Positions 21,601 through 40,800 of a DNA stretch of 64,000 nt are shown here, piece by piece. The stretch spans positions 124,001-188,000 of the forward strand of contig JAUJYZ010000177.1 of NCBI GenBank assembly GCA_033675265.1. The letters run 5' to 3'. Each line of letters opens with the position of its first letter. Position 1 is the first letter of the stretch. The position numbers and the translations under genes are program-made. The stretch is from Actinostola sp. cb2023 (lineage: Eukaryota; Cnidaria; Anthozoa; Actiniaria; Actinostolidae). The notes beneath the pieces were generated by a model. That model was not told the origin of the DNA, did not search any database, and saw only the letters and a program-made list of their open reading frames with translations.

Positions 21601-24303
21601 CACCGTCCCCTCGATGTGGAAATGCGCCGACGTTCTTCCCCTTGCAAAGATCTCCAAACCAAAGTCCGTCGACAGTGATTTGAGGCCGATTTCGCTCACT
21701 GCTGTCCTCAGCAAAGTTTTGGAAGGGTTTGTTCTCTCTTGGCTGTGTCCTATTGTTATGCCCCACATTGATCCCCGTCAGTTCGGCGGGATTAAAAACT
21801 CCTCCACCACGCACGCCTTGGTTCGTCTTGTCCACGAGTGGCTTCAAGCAACTGAGACCCCTAAGACAGTGGTTCGGTCATGCCTTATTGACTTCTCTAA
21901 GGCTTTTGATAGAATCGATCACAACATATTGATCCACAAACTCCGCTTGCTTAACGTCCCGCAAATTTTATTGAACTGGTGCGCTAGTTTTCTACAAGAC
22001 CGCCAACAACGTGTCAAGCTTGGTCAAACAAAGTCTAGTTGGAAGTACATCAATGCCGGGGTGCCTCAGGGATCCAAGTTAGGTCCCCTTTTCTTCCTAG
22101 TAATGATTAATGACTTGACTACCTCTCTCCTATCTACAAGTATATTGACGATTGCACAGTTTTTGAGGTTGTCACTCCCTCGTGCGCTACATCTACCTTG
22201 CAGAAGGAAGTTGATTATATCAATCAATGGACGACTACGAATAATATGCGTCTGAATATAAAGAAGACCAAGGAACTTACTATCTGTTTTTGCCAAGAAT
22301 CAGGCTCCTCTTGACCCACTTGTCATAAACAACCAACCACTTGAGTCTGTACAGTCATTCAAGCTCCTTGGAATTCATATACAGTCTGACCTCAAATGGA
22401 ATCTACACGTAGAAACTATATGCTCAAAGGCAAGTAAGCGTTTATATGCCCTGAGGTGTTTGAAACGGAGTGGTGTCCCTCCCAAGGATTTACGAACTGT
22501 ATACTGCTGTTTCGTACGGCCTGTCCTCGAATACGCATGCCCTGTCTGGCATTCATCGTCGACTGTATCACTGTGCGATGACCTTGAACAAATACAGCGG
22601 CGTGCCACTAAGATCATGCTACCCAGTCTGTCCTACGGTGATAGACTTATGGAACTAGACCTTCTTACGTTACGAGAGAGGAGACAGGATCTATGCCGCC
22701 GTTTTTATAAGTCAGTGATGCGACATAATGATATAATTCATGACATCCTGCCACCTCCAGTGGAGAACATCTATTCATTAAGACACCCAAGAACCATTCC
22801 ACTTTTTAAATGCCGCACTAAACGTTTCCAAAACAGTTTTATCCCTTTTGCAATAAGATCATGGGACGCATCACCTTAATTCGCATAATTTTAATGTCAA
22901 TATCTTAATTAATATTAAGTAATTAATACTTTACATAAGATTATTGTAAATAATTATTATTGTATTTATTGTAAGCTTGAGTTTTTCAAATATTTATATA
23001 TTTGCTATTCAAGAAATTTTTAATTAAAGACATAGCATAGCCAAACTAGTGAGTCGTCTATTGCAACAAAATTGTTCAACTTTTCAAGTAGTGATAGCAA
23101 ATCCATGAGTACAGGGATTTAGTTATTTTAAAATTTAAAATATTCCCACTCTTTCCCGCATTATTACTGACCAAAACATTGATGCCCCTTGCTCAATATA
23201 ATGCAGTTCTCGAAATTCGAGTCGATCAGTCGATAAAAAAAAACGAAACCTGAGAACTCTTTCGGAGAGCGTTGCATGACGTCATGGAAATATTTAATAA
23301 GGTCCTTTTGAGGCATCCCTTTTAGCCTCCACCTGGCGACCGTTGGTTGTCGTCGATCTTCCGAGTCACGGATAAAGGTGTCTTTTTATGGTGATGAATT
23401 ATGGATTCACCATCAGCTGATAGCTTCAGTTATGAAGGTATGCTAACATTACTGGCATAGATGGATTGGAGATTTATCCCCTCTTGGCTGATGGGGGTTA
23501 ATTTTTGAATCCCAGGTGATTTTCAAGAAAAAAACTAGCAATATTTGAACGGCTTTGGAAGGCATTTTTCGAGCTTCATCTCCTCCTTGCCTTCTTTCTT
23601 TACAGGGTGAGGGGAGACATTAAAAAATGTTGAAATTCGCTGGAAATTTGTACAGGTATAGTAAATAAAGACCACAAGACACTACCACAGTTTCAAGTCT
23701 TTTATTACAGTATTTACAGGAAAAAATATTTTTACGATATTCTCCACAAAACCACAGCTTGGGCTTCCTGTGGTAATCTAGCTGAAAATCATACCCTGTT
23801 TGTCGGCATGTCCTTGTATAAAGCTAGTACAGAGGTACTAGTATAAGCGTATAAGCTGTATCCCCCCCCCCCCCCCCCCCCCCCTCCTCCCCCCTCTCCT
23901 GGCCATGGGCTCCCACACCCTTCCCTTTTATTAAATATAGCTTGACACAACAACCAATGATTTTTTCAAAAGACCACAAAAGCTAATAGTAAATGCTACA
24001 TATAAATACTGCACAAACCTGCACAGCGAGTGCCAAACCATCCTCGAGCATAAAGTTAAACGAGTCAACATGTGGACGAACAAGATCCTGCATGACCTTC
24101 AAAACACGTGCAAAACAGTTTTAATACAAATGTTGAAAACTGAGCAAAAATACTCTAAAGCAACAATTTGAAACATCACAGGAATAAATTAGTTATTTGG
24201 GTACCTTTTTCTGTTGATTAGATAGTCTTCCATAGCTGGAAGAAGTCAAATTCTTCAAAGATGGAAGCGATGTAGACTTTACAGAACCTTCAACAGCCGC
24301 CAT
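1733..24303 (-). CDS. POLR1B: DNA-directed RNA polymerase I second-largest subunit (RPA2 family), 5' three quarters; C-terminus outside window
   Basis: Second-largest subunit of nucleolar RNA polymerase I, which makes rRNA. Exons, 5' to 3' on the minus strand: 24303-24205, 24096-24019, 19896-19837, 19760-19686, 19392-19273, 15501-15436, 14489-14415, 13551-13453, 13352-13257, 13165-13089, 13002-12929, 12606-12534, 12187-12134, 11954-11837, 11759-11672, 9914-9808, 9207-9072, 8591-8518, 8108-7902, 7374-7222, 6604-6560, 6323-6216, 5181-5107, 5035-4934, 4849-4711, 4559-4463, 1805-1733. The sum is 2568 bases, 856 codons. Visible family landmarks are [57 protein letters not shown] and [14 protein letters not shown]. 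The PRRNYPMAIVRP segment fits Pol I better than Pol II or III. The catalytic GDKF/HGQKG region and the C-terminal zinc finger are absent and should lie beyond base 1. Start: first [13 protein letters not shown]. Introns are loaded with mobile elements. The acceptor at 11954 was chosen over upstream ones because it restores family spacing. The last exon (1733-1805) is the least conserved. Confidence 0.93.
1867..4263. mobile_element. 2.4-kb foldback element with about 0.9-kb arms
   Basis: The left arm (about 1898-2795) is the inverted complement of the right arm (about 3148-4056), with a roughly 350-bp spacer. The same 66-codon open frame appears at 2191-2391 (+) and 3563-3763 (-). The outer ends AAGCCTGGTTTTCACT (1867) and AAGTGAAACCCGGCTT (right) are imperfect terminal repeats. 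The right end carries an extra 200 bp (4057-4260) not mirrored on the left. No transposase was seen. It lies in POLR1B intron 26. Confidence 0.9.
4267..4430. repeat. 163-bp dispersed direct repeat, copy 1
   Basis: From CCAGTGTCAGAGTC to CATGGCAGAAATGCATA. Nearly identical to 8668-8830, same orientation, in another POLR1B intron. It starts immediately after the right end of the 1867-4263 foldback. Class unknown. Confidence 0.9.
5290..5654. mobile_element. pogo/Tigger-like remnant
   Basis: Contains GGTTATCTCGAACTC (about 5290) and TATATCTCGAACCCCC, and ends GGGTTCTACTGTA. This end style resembles TA-flanked pogo-type short elements. The left terminus is degraded. The related copy at 29268-29439 is better preserved. 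Confidence 0.55.
5975..6062 (+). mobile_element. SINE 3'-tail fragment
   Basis: About 85 bp (CTCTGGTAGATTAG, then AGCTAAAGAGACTT, then TCAGTCCTTTACTT) matches the 3' part of the tRNA-derived SINE at 56375-56585, here on the plus strand and without the tRNA-like head. Confidence 0.75.
6770..7019. mobile_element. foldback MITE (CGGCCATTAATCAATGGCC type)
   Basis: Arms of about 75 bp (from ATTATTGATTATACA) are mirrored at the right end, with a 70-bp loop. ATATGAAATTAGATC occurs on both sides (about 6756 and 7048), a possible target duplication. Sequence flanking the insertion (AACTGCTTC..ATCATCAAAATTATAG) recurs at 7569-7600, a related unoccupied copy. It lies in POLR1B intron 20. Confidence 0.85.
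7405..7870. repeat. CTGT/CTGC microsatellites flanking a hairpin
   Basis: Imperfect (CTGT)n and (CTGC)n runs lie at 7412-7440 and 7730-7860. Between them is a hairpin at 7642-7731 with 39-bp arms (ATATACAATATTCACATCCG and complement). It lies between POLR1B exons 19 and 20. Confidence 0.85.
8247..8432. mobile_element. GGGCTTCCTGTGG-family foldback
   Basis: Motif copies at 8247-8259, 8287-8299 (variant), 8349-8361 (reverse complement) and 8420-8432. Its layout, including a following AGCCTCGGAAG segment before the last motif, is shared with 41597-41900, so these are two members of one element family. It lies in POLR1B intron 18. Confidence 0.8.
8668..8830. repeat. 163-bp dispersed direct repeat, copy 2
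   Basis: Differs at only a few positions from 4267-4430 and has the same orientation. In POLR1B intron 17. Confidence 0.9.
9387..9458. repeat. short hairpin repeat
   Basis: CTTATTAGTATTCTTTATA at 9387 is mirrored at 9440-9458, with an extra internal copy at about 9410. AT-rich; in POLR1B intron 16. Confidence 0.8.
10085..11114. mobile_element. foldback element interrupted by a TTAA-type element
   Basis: The outer arms (CGAAGTGGAGGTGAGTAGTG at 10090, complement at 11090-11109) continue inward through a CAGCAGACG segment and a CACTGACGAATGATGTTCG segment, with the fold centre near 10970. The left arm is split at TTAA by the element at 10165-10870. The right arm preserves the unbroken site (GCTGCTTAAGCTC near 11066-11078). 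Lies in POLR1B intron 15. Confidence 0.9.
10161..10874. mobile_element. TTAA-flanked (piggyBac-like) non-autonomous element, 706 bp
   Basis: TTAA duplications at 10161-10164 and 10871-10874 flank terminal repeats AGGGGCAGTGTCAAGC and GCTTGACACTGCCCCT. No transposase ORF. It carries a single CACAGGAAGCCC motif (10420) and an internal hairpin around GTCCACGGTGGAC (about 10795). The TTAA duplication fits the piggyBac superfamily; family membership is inference. Confidence 0.9.
11131..11314. mobile_element. foldback MITE
   Basis: TAGTATATACCACAAAGGTG at 11131 is mirrored at 11292-11314 (imperfect 24-bp ends). Total about 184 bp, no ORF. Confidence 0.75.
11452..11670. mobile_element. TA-flanked foldback element abutting a POLR1B splice donor
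   Basis: Terminal repeats start CAGTATGTGGTTCTAATTG, with arms of about 100 bp meeting near 11565. TA occurs on both flanks (11452-11453 and 11669-11670), as for Tc1/mariner-type elements. The donor of POLR1B exon 15 (minus, GTACAG at 11671-11666) uses the TA and the terminal CAG of this element. Confidence 0.9.
12227..12452. mobile_element. MITE with GGATGCGTTCGATTGACC ends
   Basis: Terminal repeats GGATGCGTTCGATTGACC and its complement continue into ATTCCGGAATAGG, about 35 bp each. TTA/TAA lies at the edges. hAT-like or PIF-like; superfamily not settled. In POLR1B intron 12. Confidence 0.85.
12695..12902. mobile_element. AGAGTCGTTTT-family MITE, copy 1
   Basis: Ends AGAGTCGTTCTTGTATGAGT and ATGAAAACGACTCT. 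The body has GGCACTGAGTTATGGTTACAG and AACCAATCACAG segments shared with 27233-27436 and 29088-29266. It occupies most of POLR1B intron 11. Confidence 0.85.
13633..14047. mobile_element. TA-flanked element with CACCCTATGCA ends
   Basis: TA CACCCTATGCA at 13633 and TGCATAGGGTG TA at 14047. The terminal repeats are short (about 11-13 bp) and the interior is unstructured. Mariner-like by TA duplication; weaker case than its neighbours. Confidence 0.55.
14711..15395. repeat. 17-bp minisatellite open in all three plus-strand frames
   Basis: About 37 units of GGGAGGTGTCTGCTTAT or GGGAGGTGTCCGTTCAT. A 17-bp period rotates the frame, so all three plus frames read the same 17-residue repeat ([17 protein letters not shown] type) without stops for more than 600 bp. 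It lies antisense in POLR1B intron 6. It has no coding signature beyond openness and resembles expanded ATAAGCGGACACCTCCC-type repeat DNA. Confidence 0.9.
15562..15623. repeat. (AAT)n microsatellite
   Basis: About twenty perfect AAT units, directly adjoining the left end of the 2.7-kb palindrome. Confidence 0.98.
15624..18312. mobile_element. 2.7-kb near-perfect palindrome (foldback element)
   Basis: Ends ACACCGGTCCATATT and AATATGGACCGGTGT are flanked by TAATAA on both sides, a possible target duplication inside the AAT run. Arms of about 1.3 kb meet near 16950, where the only loop is around GAGATCGTGTTCTG. The same 83-codon frame occurs at 16176-16427 (-) and 17509-17760 (+), and is not recognised as a protein. 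Subterminal CAGCCCTTTTGATTGGGGAT units are tandemly repeated. The right arm carries an extra 70-bp insert at about 17120-17189. It fills the intron between POLR1B exons 5 and 6. Confidence 0.95.
18663..19080. mobile_element. composite foldback repeat (GACTGGGACC.. family), copy 1
   Basis: An inner hairpin (18663-18815) has ends ATTGACTGGGACC and GGTCCCAGTCAAT. A second inverted pair follows (GTTATATACCAACTGTCAAA at about 18830, complement near 19075). The same sequence, inverted, is at 39180-39410, with part at 40070-40170. Confidence 0.8.
20500..20795. mobile_element. nested foldback with AAGGACCTGGGCACTAGC ends
   Basis: About 57-bp near-perfect inverted ends (AAGGACCTGGGCACTAGC, then CCCGTGGGGGGATAGGG) enclose 170 bp. 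Absent from the corresponding place in the right arm (near 23340), so it inserted after the large inverted repeat formed. Confidence 0.85.
21359..22879 (+). pseudogene. decayed non-LTR retrotransposon reverse transcriptase (CR1/jockey-like), 5'-truncated, two frameshifts
   Basis: Reverse-transcriptase domain of a LINE-type element without its endonuclease. The first segment (to about 22130) contains [38 protein letters not shown] (catalytic Asp) and [11 protein letters not shown]. The active-site YIDD is at 22141-22152 but in another frame, so an indel lies just upstream. A second shift near the T run at about 22287 returns to the first frame. The C-terminal part ([26 protein letters not shown]) then runs to TAA at 22879. 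There is no ORF1 or APE endonuclease, so the copy is 5'-truncated and dead. It sits between the arms of a large inverted repeat (20056-23773). Clade assignment is by general resemblance only. Confidence 0.85.
23862..23890. repeat. poly-C tract
   Basis: About 24 consecutive C followed by CTCCTCCCCCC. Similar C or G tracts lie at 34975, 35356, 50342 and 51197. Confidence 0.95.
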
Positions 24304-25047
24304 CTTGCAAACCACGTGAGGCACAGGAAGCCCAATATTCTTCGTTTGCAACCACGTGGTATTTGGCGGATTACGAGTCGATTTTAATTTATACGGCTGT
24401 TCTCAAATTTCGAAATATTATTTCCTTTACCAAATAAAATAAAAACCTTATGAGCTTATAGAGCTATCAAAATAACACCTCTGGGCCAAATTTTGGAGCA
24501 CTAGAGCATTTCTTTACCGAGCTATGGGCGAACGAATTTCAAAATATCCCAGTGGCCAAAATTTCAAAAAATAAATTCAAGCTTAGAGTTGATATACATC
24601 ACTTAATTTCACTATAAATAGAACTTCTAAACATGTATAAAACTAAACACATTTAATTTGGTACAAATTTGTTGTTTTCCACGACTTTTCAGAGACGTGA
24701 CTAGCGTTTGGTAAGAGTTGCGTGACACAATTCAAACTTCGAAAACTCGGCCACAAAACATCGAGCCCATCTGAAACTTTCTACAATAATTCATATCACA
24801 ATTCTCTGAAACACCGCCAAGAATCAAATTGATAGGATTCATAACTAAAATTTAGAATTTTTCTAATTAATTCTCAAGGGGAAGTGACGTCAAGTGCAAA
24901 CGAAGAATAGTGTCGTACCCAGGCCTTCGTCGCGTCTCCAATATTGGTTTTTACCGCCATTTTCGATATTTGCACCGAAAACGTCGAGGAAGTTTTTGTA
25001 CAAATTTACCATCTTTCTTATGCAAAAATACAAATAATTTGTACACA
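24304..25047. promoter_or_regulatory. shared divergent promoter region of POLR1B and TUBG
   Basis: The start codons are 744 bp apart and diverge. The only motif noted is one CACAGGAAGCCC at 24322-24333, only about 20 bp upstream of the POLR1B ATG and so within its 5'UTR or core promoter. No TATA box identified with confidence. Confidence 0.6.
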
Positions 25048-36390
<11,343 letters not shown>

Positions 36391-36455
36391 CACATTTGAG
36401 TATCATGTTGGCCAGTACTTCCCATCAACTGTGTATACAGTGTATACATGTATAT

Positions 36456-36825
36456 AAACAGTATCATTACAGCTATGTTACGTCACGCGTAACCAGTAAA
36501 TCGGAACATTCAAATGAAGTTTTGAAGTCTAGACTCGAGTCTCGAACATTCAGACAGAAAAATCAAATCCCCGCTAAATATTTTCTCAAAAACGTTCATA
36601 AAATTAAAATTAAATTGGATGAAAATTTGTGTCAGCTAAGCCTACATACTCTGCAATCACAACAACCTGAGTAAACAGATATCTGATACTTTTTTCTTAT
36701 AGATATATTCGTGGAGATTTGATTTTTCTGTCTGAATGTTCGAGACTCGAGTCTAGACTTCAAAACTTCATTTGAATGTTCCGATTTACTGGTTACGCGT
36801 GACGTAACATAGCTGTAACAGTTAA
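36456..36825. mobile_element. foldback element in the TUBG 3'UTR region
   Basis: ACAGCTATGTTACGTCACGC is mirrored at the right (GCGTGACGTAACATAGCTGT). Arms of about 115 bp are almost identical and encode the same TSRVTSKSEHSNEV text on opposite strands. It lies 66 bases after the stop codon and before AATAAA at 36866, so the mRNA probably contains the hairpin. Confidence 0.92.
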
Positions 36826-36865
36826 ACAATCATTATAAATACTTATGCAAAGCATCTAAGTTGTC

Positions 36866-36871
36866 AATAAA
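36866..36871 (+). terminator. candidate TUBG polyadenylation signal
   Basis: AATAAA in GTCAATAAATGC, 476 bases after the stop. Another lies at about 37152. Not confirmed. Confidence 0.45.
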
Positions 36872-37891
36872 TGCTTAGTAATATGATATGTCTGATAAGG
36901 TGTGAAATAGTCCTGAGGATCAAACATTTATCTATGATACTCAATATACAATATATACTAGAAGTTGCTTCAATCCAAAAAGCCAGGACTTTATAATGTC
37001 ATGAATGCATGTGCCATGTGACGCATGTTTTGCTTTATATGTATGTTACCACCTGTAACAAGTACATCGGCTTTTGTTAAGAATATGTAAATGTTTCAAC
37101 CTGACTACAGCTACAACAACCTAACACAACAGACAAATACACAGGAATGTAAATAAATAGTTGCATTATTGGAATTGCGTGGTATAAAGTTTTTGGGGGG
37201 GTCATTTATTGGTACTGAGCGAGAATTGAGCATTTTATTATTTTATTTCCCTAGCATCCAAATCAGATGTTTCTGGTGGTTGTGAGGCTACTTATATCCC
37301 CAAAACGTATGGGGAAATCAATTAAAATCAACACAAAATCAATCAAAAAAGCTTCCGTTTTGAAGTGATTTTTAAAAAATCTTCAAAAGTCTCAGAAACT
37401 TTAGAAAATGTACAATGTATATTTTTGAAAATCATGCTAACTTTGTTATTTTTACTATATTAAAATTAAATATGAGTTTGGTCGTCGTTTGGCCCACCCT
37501 ATGACCTGCCAGTCGACCACACCCCTATATGAGTTTGATGACAAGAAATTATATTGTCTTTTTGCACCAATAAAATATATTCAATTTTCTTGCTGAACTA
37601 AAAGTGGCTTATTGCCAAGATTAATTCCAAATCCAATGTTTGATGAGCTGGTATTCAGTTGCATGAGTACCTGTCAAAACAGCCCTGTCTGGTCCATGTA
37701 AACATAATGAAAATCATGTGACAGATTTGAACCAATCAGAGTATCTCTGATTAAACAATAGGCAATATTGACGAATCGTAGGCTTTCTTTTTATTGCACG
37801 ATACGGCTTCTACGATTTACCTTGCTTGTGTATTGTGGATTTCCTTCACTCTTCATTTGAAATTCACATTACTATCAGCCGATGTGCCGAG
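36872..37891. promoter_or_regulatory. TUBG to SLC25A1 spacer and SLC25A1 promoter region
   Basis: About 1 kb without a recognisable gene or long inverted repeat. It should contain the SLC25A1 promoter, but no specific element is supported. Confidence 0.4.
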
Positions 37892-40800
37892 ATGTCATCT
37901 ATTGAATCTTTCAATCGAGGATCTATGGTAGCCGTCCCTGATCCAGCTACATTTTATCGGAGAAGAATTTGTGCTTCAGTCGGAGGAGGTTCAAAGAGAC
38001 ATCCTGGCAAGGCTATTCTAGCTGGTGGGTTTGCGAATATTTGTAATAGTCGTATTTTGTCTGTTTTAGTCCTTGTATTCTAAAGAGTGATTCATAGTTT
38101 ATTCAATCTTTGTCGTTTTTTTGGTCGTTTCTCTGAAGGTTCAAAGGTCGATTGGTGCATAAGCTTATTGTCCAAAAACTAAAGCATAATATGATATGCA
38201 TATGGGAACGTAGTTTTACTAGTGTCATATCACACACCTATCAGTCAGTCAGTCAGTGAGTGAGAATGTACAGCCTTATGTAATAATGATTAGGTTGATT
38301 AGCCTTTTAAAGGTTGCTTTTTCCATCCTATATAGCTTTATCAGCAAATGTATTCGGTACATAAGCTCTAGTACTTACAACATTCAGCAACAGTGTGTTT
38401 GTTGTTGTTATAAAATATAAGCTTAAATGTTTATATTTGATAATCAAACTGCTTTATTTATGACTGATGTATTAAACAACTAGTTTCGGCATTCGTCTCT
38501 CTTTGGCAAGTAACATAGATTTTGATATTTCGATCAGTAAACTCCTCTAACTATAACGAGTAAACGACGTCAATCCCTTTGCCATGTCGACGTGGCTGCA
38601 TATGATCACGCACGCACGCACGTTCCCGTATGCAACTATACTGAGCGAAAACAGCGACTTTATATTGGAATCAGTCTACTGCAAATGTATACATGTCTTG
38701 ATTTATCGTTATTTTCGTCAACTTTCCGCTATAATTTGTGCAAAGAGTTACGCCAGAAGTCATTTATTGTTCTAGACTAGACTTTGGTTCAAGGATGCGA
38801 TGTCATTTGTGTTTTGATGCCTTGCGTGGGCGTTCTGGAGGCGTGTACCTATGCAAATGTCGAAATATCATAAGTTCTTACTATTATATAGATTTGTAAT
38901 GCTTTTCCTTTGTTATTTTTTTCCAGTTCATTGTTCTTTATTTAAATACATTCTATTGTTTCATTGCCTGGAAACAATAAACTGGTAAAAATAGTCCTAC
39001 ATTGTATATAATTACCAACATGGTTCCACATCAGCTACTCTGTGCATAGGACTATAGTTACTCAATAGACATAATATTAAGCAATCGTAGACAACAAACT
39101 ATACCATTGATTCTTTTAATATCCCTTATCTTGGTTGGTTTATATTGCAAGTTCAGAGACCTGGAGGTGTCAACAAATTATCTTGTTATATACCAACTAT
39201 CAAAGTCCATTTTTCTCGTGTTCTGATTGGACGAGCAGGTATCACGTGAACGTGAACAAGTTTTCATGTTTCCCAAGCAACAGCTCTCAGCGGGCAACAA
39301 TATGTTGTGGACCGGCAATAACAAAACCGGAAGTCCACCGAGGGAAACATTCACGGTCGAGGGACCACAAAACATACTGCTTTCCCGAGGTCCCAGTCAA
39401 TAAGTCTTAATTATCAAGAAACTTTATTTTGAAGAGACACGTATGTCCATATCTCAGCTCAAAACGTCTGATGCCTTACTGTTCTGATGCTACTTGAGCC
39501 CTCTAGAGCCTTATTTGTAACTTTTTATAGAATGGGTTATTAGTTACAAGGTGAGGACAGAGAGTAACATTAATAACAATAATTATTACTGTTGTTACAT
39601 TGTACCTATACATCAGCCTCTCATTGGACAAGAGGGTATCACGTGAAAGTCATCGAATTTGCCTGTTTCCCGGCAACAGCTCTGAGTAGTAGTAGTCCAG
39701 GGGGGGTACTCAGTGATGGGGAGGTGCGAATGAGGCCAACCTTTTTAACCCCCAAAAAGTCCATTACGCAAAAACAAGACCCAAAAAAAGTCCAATGGCC
39801 CAAAATCGTAACCCCCAAAAAGTCCCATTTTTCTCTGCATAAAATTGAGAACGGTAGGATATCATTTTTATCAACCCCCCAAAAAGTCCTTGCCAAAATC
39901 TTTATATCAAAAAATGTCCACCATAAAATTGATAACCTAAAAAAAATCCCAAGCCACGAATTTCAAACTCAAAAAAGGTCTTCGCACCTCCCCGTCACTG
40001 ATACCCATAAGTACCCTCCCCTGGGAGTAGTAGTAGTAAGACTTTATTTAAAGAGGGTGACACTTGTTAAACTGGAACCTCTAGAAAGCAGTATGATTTG
40101 TGGTCCCTCGACCGCTGATGTTTCCCTTGGAGGAGCCTTAGGGAAATATTGGCAGTCTCGAGACTGCATAGCCTGATTTTCCGATGGTCCGTGGTCCTCC
40201 GCTCTCGCTTTCTCCCCCTTCCAAGTCTGAAGTCATCTTCATGTATTTCTTTGGTCTCGTGAGACATTTTTGGCTGCTGATCAGAATTAACCAATAAGTC
40301 TTGCAATCACACCTTTAAAATCCAACTTAGAGTGCCCAGTCTTTCTTGATAACTAACTTGTAGCCCACATATTATGCACTGAATATCCAATGTTGTTGAA
40401 GACTTCAATAATACTAGGAAAGTCTGTTCGGTTTTTATGCTTCACAGGTCGTTGACCTTAATAATTCTTAGAAGCGATATTATTGGCCATCGGCAGAACA
40501 AAGAGGTGTGACATCAAAAAACAAAAACACTACATCCGACAATGTCCATCACACTGGGAGGGTGAGAAAGTGAGAGCGGGGGACCACGGACTGTCTGAAA
40601 ATCAGGCTAGGGACTGCAAAACATGTACTGTTTTGTACTCGTCATGTACCTTTTTGATGATGAAACTATTATACATTGTACCAATATATGGTTGAATATC
40701 AAATAAAGTCATCACCAATAAATTAGTTTTGGTGCTTGGTCAGTGGGAGGTGCCTGGCTCAAAATAACTGCAGTAACCATGGCAACCATGTTCATATTGC

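Larger units (their letters stand above)
20056..23773. mobile_element. 3.7-kb inverted-repeat unit bounded by the GGGCTTCCTGTGG motif, enclosing a reverse-transcriptase remnant
   Basis: Left edge CCACAGGAAGCCCAAGC (20056) and right edge GCTTGGGCTTCCTGTGG (to 23773) begin mirrored arms of roughly 450 bp (20056-20520 and 23325-23773), with mirrored sequence further in (to about 20860 and from 23285). TAAT flanks both edges. The left arm is interrupted by a nested foldback at about 20500-20795. Between the arms lies the RT pseudogene. It occupies POLR1B intron 2. No transposase recognised. Confidence 0.85.

Noticed and set aside
21392..22255. Intact 287-aa reverse transcriptase
   Set aside because: The YIDD active site lies in a different frame, so the last part of that ORF is out-of-frame read-through; the copy is a pseudogene.
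37826..37891. Longer SLC25A1 N-terminus
   Set aside because: The in-frame extension starts with TTG and has no ATG; the ATG at 37892 is the first supported start.
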